From Sulfuricaulis limicola (GTDB taxonomy: Bacteria; Pseudomonadota; Gammaproteobacteria; Acidiferrobacterales; Sulfurifustaceae), in contig NZ_AP014879.1 in NCBI RefSeq assembly GCF_002355735.1, positions 2,759,501-2,823,500 of the forward strand: 64,000 nucleotides of DNA, read 5' to 3'. Shown in pieces: positions 47,694-57,634 of this stretch. Below the pieces are notes generated by a model. It made no database searches, was not told the DNA's origin, and worked only from the letters and a program-made list of their open reading frames with translations. The stretch's first letter is position 1, and each line of letters starts with the position of its first letter. The position numbers were made by a program, and so were the translations under genes.

Positions 47694-48668
47694 ATGTCAG
47701 ACCGTGTCGCAGTGGTGCTGTGCAACCTGGGCGGACCGGATTCGCTGGCGGCGGTGCGGCCGTTCCTGTTCAACCTTTTTTCCGATCCGGATATTTTCCG
47801 CCTGCCGCTCGGCTGGCTTACGCAGCGGCCATTCGCGAGCCTGATCGCGTGGCGCCGCGCGCCCGAGGCCGCCCATGGCTACGCCGCCATTGGCGGCAAG
47901 TCGCCGATCCTCGAGTACACCTGCGCACAGGCCCAGGCCCTGCAACAGGCACTCGCCGACAGCGGCCCGTTCGACGTGCACGTGTGCATGCGCTATTGGC
48001 ATCCGCTCACCGACGAAGTGGTGGCGATGCTCAAGCAGAAAAATTACGCGCGCGTGATCCTGCTGCCGCTGTACCCGCAGTATTCCATCACCACCACCGG
48101 CAGCGCCTATAACGAGTTCCAGCGCCAGTGCCGGCGCGCGAACTATCAGCCTTCCGTCACGCTGGTGCGACAGTGGTACGACCAGCCCGATTACCAGGCA
48201 GCGATCGTGAACACGCTGCGCGCCGAGCTGAAAAAATTTCCCGACCCCGATCCGGCGCGCATTGAATTATTGTTCTCCGCCCACGGACTGCCGCAGAAAA
48301 TCGTGAACGGCGGCGATCCCTACGAACGCCAGATCCGCGCCACCTACGATGCTCTGTGCGCGCAGCTGGACTGGCCGCATACCACGCTGTGCTACCAGAG
48401 CCGGGTCGGGCCGCTCGAATGGCTGCGGCCCTACACCGACGACGTGATTCGCGAGAAGGCCGCGGCCGGCGTGAAACAGATGCTGGTGTATCCCATCGCC
48501 TTCGTGTCGGACCACGTCGAGACCCTGTTCGAGCTCGGCATCACCTACGCCGAGCTGGCGCGCGCGCAGGGCATCGCGCACTACCGCGTGGCCCCGGCAC
48601 TCAACAGCCATCCGGGCTTCATCGCGGCGCTGAAATCGCTGGTGCTCAACGCGGTGCCGGCGCCATGA
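47694..48668 (+). CDS. hemH: ferrochelatase
   Basis: Inserts Fe2+ into protoporphyrin IX, the last step of heme synthesis. The 324-residue chain has the family start VAVVLCNLGGPDSLAAVRPFLFNLFSDPDIF, then RVILLPLYPQYSITTTGSAYNEF, the active-site His in LLFSAHGLPQKIVNGGDPY, CYQSRVGPLEWLRPYTDD, and VYPIAFVSDHVETLFELGITY. It overlaps thiD by four bases. hemF and hemL are elsewhere in the window, so heme genes are scattered rather than clustered. Confidence 0.97.
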   Translation: MSDRVAVVLCNLGGPDSLAAVRPFLFNLFSDPDIFRLPLGWLTQRPFASLIAWRRAPEAAHGYAAIGGKSPILEYTCAQAQALQQALADSGPFDVHVCMRYWHPLTDEVVAMLKQKNYARVILLPLYPQYSITTTGSAYNEFQRQCRRANYQPSVTLVRQWYDQPDYQAAIVNTLRAELKKFPDPDPARIELLFSAHGLPQKIVNGGDPYERQIRATYDALCAQLDWPHTTLCYQSRVGPLEWLRPYTDDVIREKAAAGVKQMLVYPIAFVSDHVETLFELGITYAELARAQGIAHYRVAPALNSHPGFIAALKSLVLNAVPAP

Positions 48669-49486
48669 GCGCTACCGCCCCGCCCGTGGTGCTGGTGTTC
48701 GCCGGCAGCGACCCCACCGGCGGCGCCGGCGTCACCGCCGACGTGCTGACGCTGGCGAGCCTCGGCTGCCACCCGGCCGTGGTCGTCACTGCCGTGACCG
48801 CGCAGGACACCACCGGCATCAAGCAGTTCACCTGCACCGAGACCGAGCTGGTGATCGCGCAGGCGCGCGCAGTGCTGGAAGACATGCCGGTGGCGGCGTT
48901 CAAGATCGGCATGCTCGGCAACAGCGCCGTGGCCACGGCGGTCGCCGGCATCGTCGAGGATTATCCCGACATCCCGCTCATTCTCGATCCGGTGCAGCGC
49001 TCCGGCCGCGGCGACGCCCTGGCCGACCACATGCTCGACGACGCCCTGCGCAGCCTGCTGATCCCGCAGAGCACGCTGATCACGCCCAACAGCCTGGAGG
49101 CGCGCGCACTGGCGCCCGACGCCGATACGCTCGACGCCTGCGCCCAGGGACTGATGTCGCTCGGGAGCGAATACGTGCTCGTCACCGGCACGCACGAGAA
49201 CACCACCGAGGTCATCCACCGCCTGTACGGCAACATGCGCCTGCTCGAGACCTTCGTGTTCGAGCGCCTGCCCGGCAGTTATCACGGCTCCGGCTGCACC
49301 CTGGCCTCGGCCTGCGCCGCCTCACTGGCGCACGGTCTCGATCCCGTCAACGCCGTGGGTGAAGCCCTGCGCTACACCTGGGAGACCCTCAAACACAGTT
49401 TCCGCCCCGGCATGGGCCAGCCGCTGCCGAACCGGCTGTACTGGGCGTGGGAAATGGACGAGCCGGAGGGCGAGGACAGGGATTGA
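48665..49486 (+). CDS. thiD: hydroxymethylpyrimidine/phosphomethylpyrimidine kinase ThiD
   Basis: Phosphorylates HMP and HMP-P for thiamin pyrophosphate synthesis. The 273-residue chain starts at the ATG at 48665, overlapping the hemH stop. PfkB-like motifs: VFAGSDPTGGAGVTADVLTLASLG at the N-terminus, VTAQDTTGIKQF, KIGMLG, ILDPVQRSGRGDAL, ITPNSLEARAL, and near the C-terminus LPGSYHGSGCTLASACAA with the catalytic loop. thiE, the next enzyme, is 11 kb away on the same strand. No TPP riboswitch was recognised upstream. A bidirectional terminator follows. Confidence 0.94.
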   Translation: MSATAPPVVLVFAGSDPTGGAGVTADVLTLASLGCHPAVVVTAVTAQDTTGIKQFTCTETELVIAQARAVLEDMPVAAFKIGMLGNSAVATAVAGIVEDYPDIPLILDPVQRSGRGDALADHMLDDALRSLLIPQSTLITPNSLEARALAPDADTLDACAQGLMSLGSEYVLVTGTHENTTEVIHRLYGNMRLLETFVFERLPGSYHGSGCTLASACAASLAHGLDPVNAVGEALRYTWETLKHSFRPGMGQPLPNRLYWAWEMDEPEGEDRD

Positions 49487-49512
49487 GCCCGGCGCGTCAG
49501 GTAACCCGAAAC

Positions 49513-49543
49513 AAAAAAAGCCCGGCGTTGCCGGGCTTTTTTT
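49513..49543. terminator. bidirectional intrinsic terminator
   Basis: A7-GCCCGGC-GTT-GCCGGGC-T7 forms a GC stem extended by A/T pairs. It has T-runs on both strands and can end thiD transcripts and those of the convergent autotransporter gene, whose stop is at 49560. Confidence 0.9.
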
Positions 49544-49559
49544 CGGGTCGCGGTTTCGA

Positions 49560-52500
49560 TCAGAAGGGCATCCGGAATTTGACCGAAACCGTTTGCCCGG
49601 TGTAGCCGGAGCGCGTCTCGAGGTCGTAGCGTGCGGTGAACTCCATCGCATCGCTGGCGTTGATCACCATGCCGAGCCCGCCGCGTACCACGGTGGACGA
49701 AGGATTGATCCCATCGGTCGTAAAGGCGGCGCCACCACCAGAAAACGATGTCGTCATCGACGCCTGCCCGGCTTGGGTATCGTAGCCGATGCCCAGATTC
49801 GCGGTCAGGGTGGAGGTATCGCTCAGCGCATGCGCCAACTTGCCGTCCACCGCCAGGATCAGTTCGTCGGTGGTCTTGCCATCGACCGCGAGGTTGAGTG
49901 CACCGGCACCGGTTTCGGTGTAGCCATTTTCCTTGATCGTGGTGTAGTCGGCGCGGAACGATGGCGTGAAACTGGTCTTTTCATTCATTGGCAGGGTGCG
50001 GCCTATGCCTGCACCGAGATGGAAGCTGTCGCTGTGGTAGCTCGATTGGGCAGTCCGGTTCACGAAGGCGATGTACCGGTTACCCTGGTTACGGTTATAG
50101 CCGTAATCGGCCTGCCAGTTCAGTTCCGTGTTCTCATCCAGACTGCGAGTGCCATACAGCACGGCCAGGTAGCTGTCCACATCGGCGGTTTGCGCGCCCG
50201 AGTTGCTGTCCACGTCGCTGCGCGTGTAGGCGAAGGCGGCGCCGATGCGCGAAATTTCCGAAAGTTCGCCATCCGCGCCCAGCATCACCCCGTAAGTCTG
50301 CGCGTCGTAACCGAAGGCGCCATTTCTGTCCTCCTGATCAGCCCAGGCGCCCAGCGGCTTGAGCCAGACCATGCGATTGCCGGCAAAGTCGTCGCCCGAA
50401 GACAGGCCCCGATTCGCCTCCAGCCGCGCCCGCACCACGCGATTCACGCCGCGCAGGTTGGCGAAGCTGAGCTGGGTCATGCCGCCGGTCATCAGCGGCA
50501 ACATCTGGGTGACGACATCGGAGACCTGCCGATTCGTGGTCAGCGCGCCCAGGGCGGCCATCACGCTGTCCATGTCGGCGTTGCCGGTGCCGCCGCCCGT
50601 GAAGTCAGCCACCAGGCCATCCAGCACGGTCGCGGCGCCCAGGCCCGGGTTGTTGCCGGTGCTGGTCACGGCAGCCACCACGCCGGTGCTGCCGCCGCTG
50701 CCGGGAGCCGCCAGGACGAGATCGACCGCGTTGCCGTTCCGGCTGGCCGTGAAGTCGAACAGCGCGGAGTTGTCGGTGACGGCGAAGCTGCCGTCGCTGG
50801 CGAGTGTGCCCGCGCTGATGATGCCGGCCATGCTGGTGGCGGTGAAGGCGAAATTGGGGTCGGCTACATTCACGTCGATTTTGGCGCCGGTGGGCAGGGT
50901 GGCGGTGCCGGTCACCACCAGTTTGCCGTAGGTGCTGTCGTCGGTGACGCCGGTCTGGAACGTACCGGTCGAGGTTTGTGTGTAGTCGCCGCTGATGGTC
51001 ACGGTGTCGGTCGCGGCCACAGCCAGGGTGCCGGCATTGTTAAATGATGTGGCTGGCGTGATGTCATGCCCCATGTTCAGGCGCCCGGTGCTGGCGATGC
51101 TGAACGTATCCACGGCAAAAGTATCGGCCGTGGTGAACGTGCCGTTCACATTGACGATGGAGCCGGCTCCCCCCGTTACCGCGCCGCTAATGCTGCCGGC
51201 CGTGCCGTTCAGGTTAAGCGTCGCGCTGCCCAGCGAAACCGTGCCATTGATTGTTCCGGTATTGGTGATGCCGCTGGTCACCGTCCCCTGTATGTTGATG
51301 GCAGGACCGCTGCCGCCGCTGATGGTGCCGGCGTTGCTGATCGAACCGACGGTGCTGCTCGAGTCGACAAAAATGCCGGTACTGCCGCCGGATATCGTGC
51401 CGCCCGCGTTGTTGGTAATGCTTCCCGTCACGGTGCTGCCCGAAACGAGGCGGATGCCGAACCCGCCGCTCGCTCCCGTGCCGCTGATCGTGCCGCTGTT
51501 GTCGATAGAACCTATATTTCCGCCGTAAACATAGATGCCGTACCCGCTGCCGCTGCTGGTGCCGCCGATGCCCTGGATCGTGCCGCTGTTGGTGATGCTG
51601 CCGACAGTGCTGCCGCCCGACAGATAAACTCCGTACCCGGTGCCGCTGGTCGAGCCTCTGGTGCCCTCGATCGTGCCGCTGTTGGTGATATCGCCCGCCA
51701 CACTGCTGCTGTTCGAGACGTACAGTCCGGTCTGCGCGCCCGAGATGGTGCCGTCGTTGACGATGCCGCCGCTGATGCTGCTGCTGTTCTGGATACGCAG
51801 GCCGGACTGGCCGGTCCCGGAGATGGTGCCGCCGGCCTCGTTGGTAATCGAGCCGACCGTGCTGCGGGAAATCAGCACGGCGCCATCCCTGCCGGTGATC
51901 GTGCCGCTGTTGACGATGCTGCCCGCTTCGCTGCTGGAGAGATAAATGCCGTTCGAACCGCCGGTGATCGTGCCGCTGTTGGTGATACTGCCGGTCACGC
52001 TGCTCGGAAGCATGCCGCCCGTGGGCGACCCGGCGCCGACCAGCCAGATGCCATAGACGTTACTCGAAATAGTGCCGGCATTGGTGATCGAACCAACCGT
52101 GCTGGTGCTTAACGTTATAGCGGCGCCACTGCCGCTGCTGCGTGAGATCGTGCCGCCGGCGTTGTTGGTGATGCCGCCGGTGACGCTGCTGCCGTTATTG
52201 AGATATATCCCGCCCGTGATCGTGCCGCTGTTGGTGATACTGCCGCCGATGTTGCTGCTGGAGATATAGATAGCTGTATTCGCCCCCGTGCCGGTGCCGG
52301 TGCCGGTGCGGCCGATGATGGTGCCGCCGACATCGTTGGTGATGCTGCCGGCGATGGAACTGCTGCCCCGGATGTCGATGGCGGCATTGTTGCCGGCGAC
52401 GGTGCCGCTGTTGACGATGCTGCCGCCGACACTGCTGCCGGAGTCGAGAGCGATGCCGGCGGAACTGCCCGAGATCGTGCCGGTGTTAGTGATGTCGCCG

Positions 52501-53594
52501 GTCACGCTGCTGGCGCCTGATCCTCCCGTGGGTGAACCACCCGTATTGGCCTGTAACCGGATGCCGTTTCGGCCTCCGGAAATGGTGCCGTCGTTGGTGA
52601 TGCTGCCGACGGTGCTGCCGGAGCTGAGCAGGATGGCGGCGCCGCTGCCGCTCGAACTGGCGATGGTGCCGGTCGCCTCGTTGGTGATGGCGCCGGTCAC
52701 GGAACTGCTGCGGCTCAGATAAAGGCCGTTGTAGGCACCGGCGATGGTGCCGCTGTTGCTGATGCTGCCGGCTGTGCTGGCCGAGGAAAGGTGGATGCCG
52801 GTGCTGGCCGTAATCAGGCCGCTGTTGACGATGCCGCCGGTCACGTTGCTGCTGACGAGGCGGATGCCGACAGAAGCGCTGATCGTGCCGCCGGCATTAT
52901 CGATATCGTCCACGCTGCCGCCATTGACGAGGTAGATGCCGCTGCTGCCGGTGATCGTGCCGCTGTTGACGATGCCGCCGGTCAGGCTGCTGTTGTTGAG
53001 GCCGATGCCGTAACTACCGCCGTTGATGGCGCCGCTGTTACTGATGCCGCCGGTCACGCTGCTGCCGGTGAAGAGGCCGATGCCGCCGCTGCCGGCGATG
53101 CTTCCGCCCGCGTTGTTGGCGATACTGCCGACGCTGCTGCCGGTAACGATGTGGATGCCGAAATTGCCGCCGGAGATGGAATTATTGTTGCTGATGGCAC
53201 CGGTCACGCTGCCCGCGTTGTAGACGTCGATGCCCCAGGTTGTGCCGGAAATCGTGCCGCTGTTGGTTATGCTGGTGGCGTCAGTGCCGTCCACCGCCAC
53301 CGCCGGATTGGCTCCGCTGATCGCTCCGGTGTTGGTGACCGTGAGCGCGTCGCCGGTCGCGAGGTTGCAGGTCGAGGTCTCGGCCGCCGCGATAGAGATG
53401 GTCGAACCGCCGGTATTGGGGCAGCTGGTCGCCGCCATCGCGGGTGCTGCTGCCATCGCGCCCAGCGCCAGGAACACCGCCAGGGCGACGGCCTTGCGGG
53501 TGGAGGCCGGCTTGCCCCGGGTTTTTGCCTTTTCGTGGGCAACGATAAATGCCTGGCGGGATTGACTCCAGAGGACACGGTACACGCGGTTCAT
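49560..53594 (-). CDS. large type Va autotransporter adhesin
   Basis: Surface protein with its own outer-membrane pore. The 1344-residue chain starts with an extended signal-peptide region, MNRVYRVLWSQSRQAFIVA, followed by a positively charged linker and a hydrophobic segment ending AMA. The passenger (about residues 55-1010) is built from dozens of short repeats of the form ITNSGTISG/G-V-x-S-I-x-N, predicted to fold as a parallel beta-helix. The C-terminal autotransporter barrel (about residues 1070-1344) has DAQTYGVMLGADGELSEISRIGAAFAYTRSD, and ends with VSVKFRMPF. No protease motif was seen, so adhesin is the best guess. The promoter faces away from two TPR-sulfotransferase genes. Confidence 0.92.
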   Translation of the reverse strand: MNRVYRVLWSQSRQAFIVAHEKAKTRGKPASTRKAVALAVFLALGAMAAAPAMAATSCPNTGGSTISIAAAETSTCNLATGDALTVTNTGAISGANPAVAVDGTDATSITNSGTISGTTWGIDVYNAGSVTGAISNNNSISGGNFGIHIVTGSSVGSIANNAGGSIAGSGGIGLFTGSSVTGGISNSGAINGGSYGIGLNNSSLTGGIVNSGTITGSSGIYLVNGGSVDDIDNAGGTISASVGIRLVSSNVTGGIVNSGLITASTGIHLSSASTAGSISNSGTIAGAYNGLYLSRSSSVTGAITNEATGTIASSSGSGAAILLSSGSTVGSITNDGTISGGRNGIRLQANTGGSPTGGSGASSVTGDITNTGTISGSSAGIALDSGSSVGGSIVNSGTVAGNNAAIDIRGSSSIAGSITNDVGGTIIGRTGTGTGTGANTAIYISSSNIGGSITNSGTITGGIYLNNGSSVTGGITNNAGGTISRSSGSGAAITLSTSTVGSITNAGTISSNVYGIWLVGAGSPTGGMLPSSVTGSITNSGTITGGSNGIYLSSSEAGSIVNSGTITGRDGAVLISRSTVGSITNEAGGTISGTGQSGLRIQNSSSISGGIVNDGTISGAQTGLYVSNSSSVAGDITNSGTIEGTRGSTSGTGYGVYLSGGSTVGSITNSGTIQGIGGTSSGSGYGIYVYGGNIGSIDNSGTISGTGASGGFGIRLVSGSTVTGSITNNAGGTISGGSTGIFVDSSSTVGSISNAGTISGGSGPAINIQGTVTSGITNTGTINGTVSLGSATLNLNGTAGSISGAVTGGAGSIVNVNGTFTTADTFAVDTFSIASTGRLNMGHDITPATSFNNAGTLAVAATDTVTISGDYTQTSTGTFQTGVTDDSTYGKLVVTGTATLPTGAKIDVNVADPNFAFTATSMAGIISAGTLASDGSFAVTDNSALFDFTASRNGNAVDLVLAAPGSGGSTGVVAAVTSTGNNPGLGAATVLDGLVADFTGGGTGNADMDSVMAALGALTTNRQVSDVVTQMLPLMTGGMTQLSFANLRGVNRVVRARLEANRGLSSGDDFAGNRMVWLKPLGAWADQEDRNGAFGYDAQTYGVMLGADGELSEISRIGAAFAYTRSDVDSNSGAQTADVDSYLAVLYGTRSLDENTELNWQADYGYNRNQGNRYIAFVNRTAQSSYHSDSFHLGAGIGRTLPMNEKTSFTPSFRADYTTIKENGYTETGAGALNLAVDGKTTDELILAVDGKLAHALSDTSTLTANLGIGYDTQAGQASMTTSFSGGGAAFTTDGINPSSTVVRGGLGMVINASDAMEFTARYDLETRSGYTGQTVSVKFRMPF

Positions 53595-53785
53595 ACAACA
53601 CCCCCAAAGGAACAGCGCACATCGAGCATGCCCGAATAGGCATCCTTGCTGTTCCTGCTATACATATTCAGTATAGCCTTAGAATTATTGTGGGAATTGT
53701 TGACTGATTTGGTTTGAGCAAGAGTCAGAGCATGCGTGACACAATGGTTGAGTGATTTGATTTGAACAGGAGCCCGCTGACGCCC

Positions 53786-55465
53786 GTGAATCGACCTGCA
53801 CTCAAGGCGGATGAAGCGATGCTCCTGGCCGAGCGCCACAAGCGCAACGGACAGCTCGCCGAGGCCGAGGCCGCTCTGCGCCAGATCGTTGATTCAACAC
53901 CGGATCATCACGCCGCCTGGCACCTGCTGGGTCTTATCGCGTTCGAGGTTGGAAAGCTGCCGTTATCAGCAGAACTTATCGCGCATGCGGTGCGGCTAAA
54001 TGACGCAGTCGCGCTCTATCACCGCAACCTGGGCGAGCTGTGCCGCCGCCTGGGGCGGCTGGATGAGGCCGTGGCTGCGGGCCGGCGTGCAACCAAACTG
54101 GCGCCGAATGACCTCGAAGCGCACTACAACCTCGGTCTCGCGCTCACTGACAAGGGAGAATGGGATGCCGCCATCCGTGCGTATCGGCGCGCGCTCGAAC
54201 TCAATCCGGATCACGGCCTGTCCTGGAACAACCTCGGCGCCGCGCTGGAAAAAAAAGGCGACCTGGCCGGCGCCGAAGCCGCCTATGCCCGGGCGGTCGC
54301 ATTGAACCCGGCGCACCACGAGGCCCAGAACAACTTGGGCGCGATCTACAGCCTGCAGGGTCGGCTGGAGGATGCCCGCCGCTGTTTCGAGGATTCGATC
54401 AAGGCCAACCCGGATTTCGTCGAACCGCATTTCAACCTGTCGTCGCTCAAGACCTATCGCGCCGACGACCCGCAGCTGCGGCATCTGGAGCGCAATCTCG
54501 CCAAGGCCGGCGCCATGCCGGTGCCGGCGCGCATCCGCTACTGGTTCGCGCTCGGCAAGGCGCGCGAGGACGTCGGGCGCTATGACGACGCCTTCGCCGC
54601 CTACGCCGAAGGCAACCGCCTGCAGCACGAACTTCTGCCCTGTGACGAGGCGCGCGCCGACGACATGCTGGCACGGCTGATCGCGGTATTCGATCGTGAC
54701 TTCTTCGCCGCGCGCCGGGACGTGCCGGGCGGCGACAAGACGCCAATCTTCATCGTCGGCATGCCGCGCTCGGGCACGACGTTGCTGGAGCAGATCCTCG
54801 CCAGCCATCCGGCGGTGCATGGCGCGGGCGAATTGCCGGACCTGAATCAGGTCATCATGGATGCCCCGGCGCGCGCGGGCCGGCGCTTTCCCGATTTCGT
54901 GCCGGACCTGGTCCCGGATGATTTCAAACACATGGGCGAGGCCTATGTGGAACGTGTATGGCGGTTGGCGCCCGGCGCCCGGTATATCACCGACAAGATG
55001 CCGGCGAACTTTTTCCATATCGGCATGATCCGTTTGATGCTGCCGAACGCGAAAATCATCCACGCCATGCGCGACCCGATGGACTCGTGCTTCTCGAACT
55101 ACGCGCGTCTGTTCAACGACACCATGGAGTTCGCCTACGACCTCGGCACGCTCGGCCGCTACTACGTGCGATACATCTCGCTGATGCGGCACTGGCATGC
55201 GGTGCTCCCCGCCGGCTCGATACTCGATCTGCGCTACGAGGACCTGGTGGCGGACCCCGAAGGCCAGACGCGGCGCCTGCTCGACTATCTGGGCCTGCCG
55301 TGGGATGACAACTGCCTGGCCTTCCACCGGAACAAGCGGCACGTGAAAACCGCCAGCGTGGCGCAGGTGCGCCAACCGATCTATAAAACCTCGGTGGCGC
55401 GCTGGCGGCATTTCGAGAATCATTTGCAGCCCCTGCTCGCGATCGTTCAGGCGTACCGGCAATGA
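53786..55465 (+). CDS. TPR-repeat sulfotransferase 1
   Basis: A roughly 559-residue protein with N-terminal TPR repeats (about residues 10-210, such as AAWHLLGLIAFEVGKLPLSAE, AHYNLGLALTDKGEWDAAIRAYRRALELNP) fused to a sulfotransferase domain. The PAPS 5'-phosphosulfate loop is IFIVGMPRSGTTLLEQILASH (GMPRSGTT at about residue 325). ITDKMPANFFHIGMI and LRYEDLVADPEGQTRRLLDYLGLPWD continue the domain. The GTG at 53786 is preceded by AGGAG; a TTG at 53762 or an ATG at 53819 is also possible. Tandem with a paralogue four bases downstream. Confidence 0.88.
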   Translation: MNRPALKADEAMLLAERHKRNGQLAEAEAALRQIVDSTPDHHAAWHLLGLIAFEVGKLPLSAELIAHAVRLNDAVALYHRNLGELCRRLGRLDEAVAAGRRATKLAPNDLEAHYNLGLALTDKGEWDAAIRAYRRALELNPDHGLSWNNLGAALEKKGDLAGAEAAYARAVALNPAHHEAQNNLGAIYSLQGRLEDARRCFEDSIKANPDFVEPHFNLSSLKTYRADDPQLRHLERNLAKAGAMPVPARIRYWFALGKAREDVGRYDDAFAAYAEGNRLQHELLPCDEARADDMLARLIAVFDRDFFAARRDVPGGDKTPIFIVGMPRSGTTLLEQILASHPAVHGAGELPDLNQVIMDAPARAGRRFPDFVPDLVPDDFKHMGEAYVERVWRLAPGARYITDKMPANFFHIGMIRLMLPNAKIIHAMRDPMDSCFSNYARLFNDTMEFAYDLGTLGRYYVRYISLMRHWHAVLPAGSILDLRYEDLVADPEGQTRRLLDYLGLPWDDNCLAFHRNKRHVKTASVAQVRQPIYKTSVARWRHFENHLQPLLAIVQAYRQ

Positions 55466-55469
55466 CCGA

Positions 55470-57632
55470 ATGAAAAAACCACCCTCGCCTTCCGATCTTC
55501 TCGCCGAGCCCATCGTCCCCGGCGCACGGAGCCAGCCGCAGCCGCTCTCCATCGAGCAGGCGCTGGTGCTGGCGACGCAGCATCAGTCACAGGGCCGGCT
55601 GGCGGAGGCGGAGCGCGTGTTGCGCCAGATATTGCAGGTGCAGCCGCACCATGCGTTTGCCCTGCACCTGCTGGGCGTGATTGCGCATCAGGCCGGCAAG
55701 CCGGACCTCGCCATCAAGCTGATCGAGGAAGCCATCCGACACAACGGCGACGTCGCGCTGTTCCACTCCAACCTCGGCGAAATGTACCGCCAGGCGGGGC
55801 GGCTCGATGACGCGATCCGGCATGGCGAACGGGCGGTGGCACTCGACCCGCGCATGGTGGCGGCCCATGGCAATCTGGGCATCGCCTGTTACGACCGCAA
55901 GGATTATGACCGCGCCGAGGCCTGTCAGCGCCGGGCGCTGGCACTCGAACCGCGCTTCGCGCCGGCACTCAACAACCTGGGCAGCATCTGCCGCGCGCGC
56001 AAGCAGCCGGACGAAGCGATGGATTGGTATCGCCAGGCCATCGCCGCCAATCCGCAATATGTGGAATCGCTCAGCAATCTCGGCGCGGTGCTGCTGGAAG
56101 AAGAGCGCGCGGACGAGGCTGTCGAACCGCTCGAACAGGCCTTGCGCCTCAACCCGAACCATGCCGAGGCGCTGTGCAATCTCGGCATGGTGCGCAACGT
56201 GCTGGATCAATACGACGCCGCCCTGCCCCTGTTTCGCAAGGCCCTGCGGCTCCGCCCCGATTACGCCGAGGCCTATATCGGGCTGGCGCGATTCCATCAC
56301 GAGCAGGAGCACCTGGCCGAGGCCGAGCGCTGCGCGCGCCGCGCCGTCGAGCTGGCCCCGCAAAAGGCCGAGATGTGCGGCCAGCTGGGCAACATCTACA
56401 CCGAGATGGCGCGCAGCGACGAGGCACGTGCGATGTTCGAAAAGGCGCTGGCGATCGACCCCGGGTGCCACGAGGCGCTGCTCGGTCTCGGCCATCTGTG
56501 TATGGAGCGCGGCGACATGGACCAGGCGGAGGCGCTGTTCCACCAAGCGCTGGCGCTGAAGCAAGACAGCCTGCCGGCGCGCTTCCATCTGGCGCAGGTC
56601 AGGAAGGTCACCGCCGGTGACGCCAACCTCGCGGCCCTGGAAGCGGCGGAGCAGGCCGCGCGCGACCCGGCGCATCCGCTATCGGCGAAAAAATGGATCA
56701 CCCTGCACTTTGCGCTGGGCAAGAGCTACGACGACAGCCAACAGTACGACCAGGCCTTTCCGCATTTCCTTGAAGGCTGCCGGTTGAAGCGCGCCACCTA
56801 CGACTATGACGCGGAAGCGGTGACCCAGCACTTCGATTCGATCATGCGGACTTTCAGCCGGGAAACCCTCGAACGCCTGCGCGGCGCCGGCGACGCCTCG
56901 ACGGTTCCGATTTTCGTGCTGGGCATGCCGCGTTCCGGCACCACACTGACCGAGCAGATCCTCGCCAGCCATCCCGACGTGCATGGCGCCGGCGAGCTGC
57001 CCGATCTCCTTGCCATCGCCCAGCGCCCGGTGAACGGGGCCGGCTATCCCGAGAACCTGCTTGCCATCGACCGGGCACAACTGACGGCCTGGGGAACGGA
57101 CTATGTGGCCGGACTGCGCCGACGGGCGCCGGAGGCCAAACACATCACCGACAAGATGCCGGCGAACTTCTTCGCCGTCGGTCTGATCCACCTCATGCTG
57201 CCGAACGCGAAGATCATCCACGTCAATCGCAATCCGGTGGACACCTGCCTGTCCTGTTTCACCCGGCTGTTCAACCGCAAGCAGAACCAGACCTACGATC
57301 TGGCCGAATTGGGACGCTACTACGTGGACTACGTGCAGCTGATGAATCACTGGCGCGCGTTGCTGCCAGCCGGTGCCTTCCTTGACGTGCAATACGAAGA
57401 CATCGTCGCGCACCCGGAGACGCAGGCGCGCCGCCTGCTCGACTATGGCGGGCTCGACTGGAACGCCGCCTGTCTCGATTTCCACAAGCACCAGCGCTCG
57501 ATCCGCACCGCCAGCGTGACGCAGGTGCGCCAGCCAATCTACAAGACATCGGTGGAACGCTGGCGGCATTACGAGAAATATCTCGATCCCCTGCTGGATG
57601 CGCTGGGCGACCTGGCGCCGGGACGGAACTGA
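55470..57632 (+). CDS. TPR-repeat sulfotransferase 2
   Basis: A 720-residue paralogue of the previous protein with a longer TPR array (about residues 25-380, at least ten units such as ALHLLGVIAHQAGKPDLAIKL and AEALCNLGMVRNVLDQYDAAL). The sulfotransferase domain has the PAPS loop LGMPRSGTTLTEQILASH (GMPRSGTT at residues 485-492), HITDKMPANFFAVGLIHLMLPNAKIIHVNRNPVDTCLSCF, and QVRQPIYKTSVERWRHYEKYLDPL, shared almost word for word with its neighbour. The two probably arose by duplication. The acceptor is unknown; protein-tyrosine and glycan sulfotransferases share this fold. Confidence 0.9.
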   Translation: MKKPPSPSDLLAEPIVPGARSQPQPLSIEQALVLATQHQSQGRLAEAERVLRQILQVQPHHAFALHLLGVIAHQAGKPDLAIKLIEEAIRHNGDVALFHSNLGEMYRQAGRLDDAIRHGERAVALDPRMVAAHGNLGIACYDRKDYDRAEACQRRALALEPRFAPALNNLGSICRARKQPDEAMDWYRQAIAANPQYVESLSNLGAVLLEEERADEAVEPLEQALRLNPNHAEALCNLGMVRNVLDQYDAALPLFRKALRLRPDYAEAYIGLARFHHEQEHLAEAERCARRAVELAPQKAEMCGQLGNIYTEMARSDEARAMFEKALAIDPGCHEALLGLGHLCMERGDMDQAEALFHQALALKQDSLPARFHLAQVRKVTAGDANLAALEAAEQAARDPAHPLSAKKWITLHFALGKSYDDSQQYDQAFPHFLEGCRLKRATYDYDAEAVTQHFDSIMRTFSRETLERLRGAGDASTVPIFVLGMPRSGTTLTEQILASHPDVHGAGELPDLLAIAQRPVNGAGYPENLLAIDRAQLTAWGTDYVAGLRRRAPEAKHITDKMPANFFAVGLIHLMLPNAKIIHVNRNPVDTCLSCFTRLFNRKQNQTYDLAELGRYYVDYVQLMNHWRALLPAGAFLDVQYEDIVAHPETQARRLLDYGGLDWNAACLDFHKHQRSIRTASVTQVRQPIYKTSVERWRHYEKYLDPLLDALGDLAPGRN

Positions 57633-57634
57633 AC

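Noticed and set aside
48560-48665. TPP riboswitch before thiD or thiE
   Set aside because: thiD is translationally coupled to hemH, with no leader. The short region before thiE lacks the conserved thi-box segments.
49359-51047. 562-codon plus-strand frame under the autotransporter, and a second at 52791-53639
   Set aside because: Both arise because the repeats of the adhesin keep several frames open. They show Ala/Asp/Arg runs and no domain. The minus-strand protein has signal, passenger and barrel.
51200-53300. Regular repeats that could be mistaken for a CRISPR array
   Set aside because: Repeat units of variable length encode the NSGTISG beta-helix in frame on the minus strand. No constant spacer length and no cas gene are present.
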